Shown here: positions 20,759 through 20,801 of the stretch, piece after piece
Numbering within the stretch: the first letter of the stretch is position 1
How the letters are laid out: the number at the start of each line of letters is the position of its first letter
Assembly (NCBI GenBank): GCA_031401675.1
Contig: JANNRR010000120.1
Location: forward strand, 1-20,801
Length of the DNA: 20,801 bases
Direction: 5' to 3'
Origin: JANNRR01 sp031401675
GTDB taxonomy: Bacteria > Pseudomonadota > Alphaproteobacteria > Rhodobacterales > Rhodobacteraceae
The notes under the pieces: generated by a model
The model's database searches: none
Seen by the model: the letters and a program-made list of their open reading frames with translations, nothing else
What the model was told of the DNA's origin: nothing
Translations under genes and position numbers: made by a program

Positions 20759-20801
20759 ATCCCCCCATCCTCCATCACCTATCCCCCATCCCCCATCCCC
20801 C
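20759..20801. repeat. C-rich 7-bp tandem repeat, cut by the window end
   Basis: Units of ATCCCCC follow the stop of the last gene by 12 bp: one 8-base unit (20759-20766), two diverged units (ATCCTCC, ATCACCT), then three perfect units up to the last base. The other strand carries several runs of five or six G, which could form a G-quadruplex. The full length cannot be seen. Confidence 0.75.

Noticed and set aside
1..20801. CRISPR array, defence system, phage genes, or plasmid origin
   Set aside because: No regular spacer-repeat pattern, Cas-like protein, capsid/terminase/integrase or replication initiator was seen. The only repeats are short palindromes and the terminal 7-bp repeat.

Overview
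The window looks like chromosomal DNA from a high-GC alphaproteobacterium, most likely of the Rhodobacterales. Support comes from the high-GC codon use, the MmcB-family and DUF6324-type genes, a 4-hydroxyphenylpyruvate dioxygenase divergent from an Lrp/AsnC regulator, and a tRNA-His with A73 and no encoded G-1, a known trait of many alphaproteobacteria. All family calls rest on reading motifs by eye, because no database search could be run.

Layout. (a) 1-643: the end of an IS630-like element abuts, and apparently beheads, a relatively AT-rich pentapeptide-repeat gene. (b) 867-9920: a catabolic module. An enamidase-like amidohydrolase diverges from a tight set of genes: an FAD subunit, a fused [2Fe-2S]/molybdopterin hydroxylase, a 6-hydroxynicotinate-reductase-like iron-sulfur protein and a UPF0280 (ApbE-like) protein. 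A 461-bp gap rich in inverted repeats follows, then two tandem paralogous 'amino acid synthesis' (DUF1185/PF06684) genes. Together these suggest hydroxylation of an N-heterocycle, reductive dearomatisation, and hydrolysis of the resulting enamide. This parallels the nicotinate route of Eubacterium barkeri; the actual substrate here is unknown. (c) 10032-11721: Lrp/AsnC regulator and HPPD (tyrosine degradation). (d) 11789-15243, minus strand: a wrecked catabolic/transport operon. A BKACE tail is joined to a livG head, livK is frameshifted, and a cyclase head, an SDR head and a 3-hydroxyacyl-CoA dehydrogenase tail are joined end to end, with one further in-frame stop. The divergent IclR regulator (15377-16147) remains intact. 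(e) 16212-18322: housekeeping-type genes: a DUF3137 membrane protein, mmcB behind a possible SOS box, a DUF6324 protein and tRNA-His. (f) 18338-19289: an IS3-type left end with an orfA remnant, followed by fragments of an SDR, an L-rhamnose mutarotase and a sugar lactonase, all in one open frame. This runs into an intact mannitol-dehydrogenase/fructuronate-reductase family gene (19286-20746). The window ends in a C-rich 7-bp tandem repeat.

Two themes stand out. The first is the intact, little-described ring-reduction module, in which a UPF0280 gene is coupled to the reductase gene and could supply its covalent flavin. The second is the repeated pattern of co-directional gene heads fused to gene tails, which points to serial internal deletions eroding two catabolic operons.
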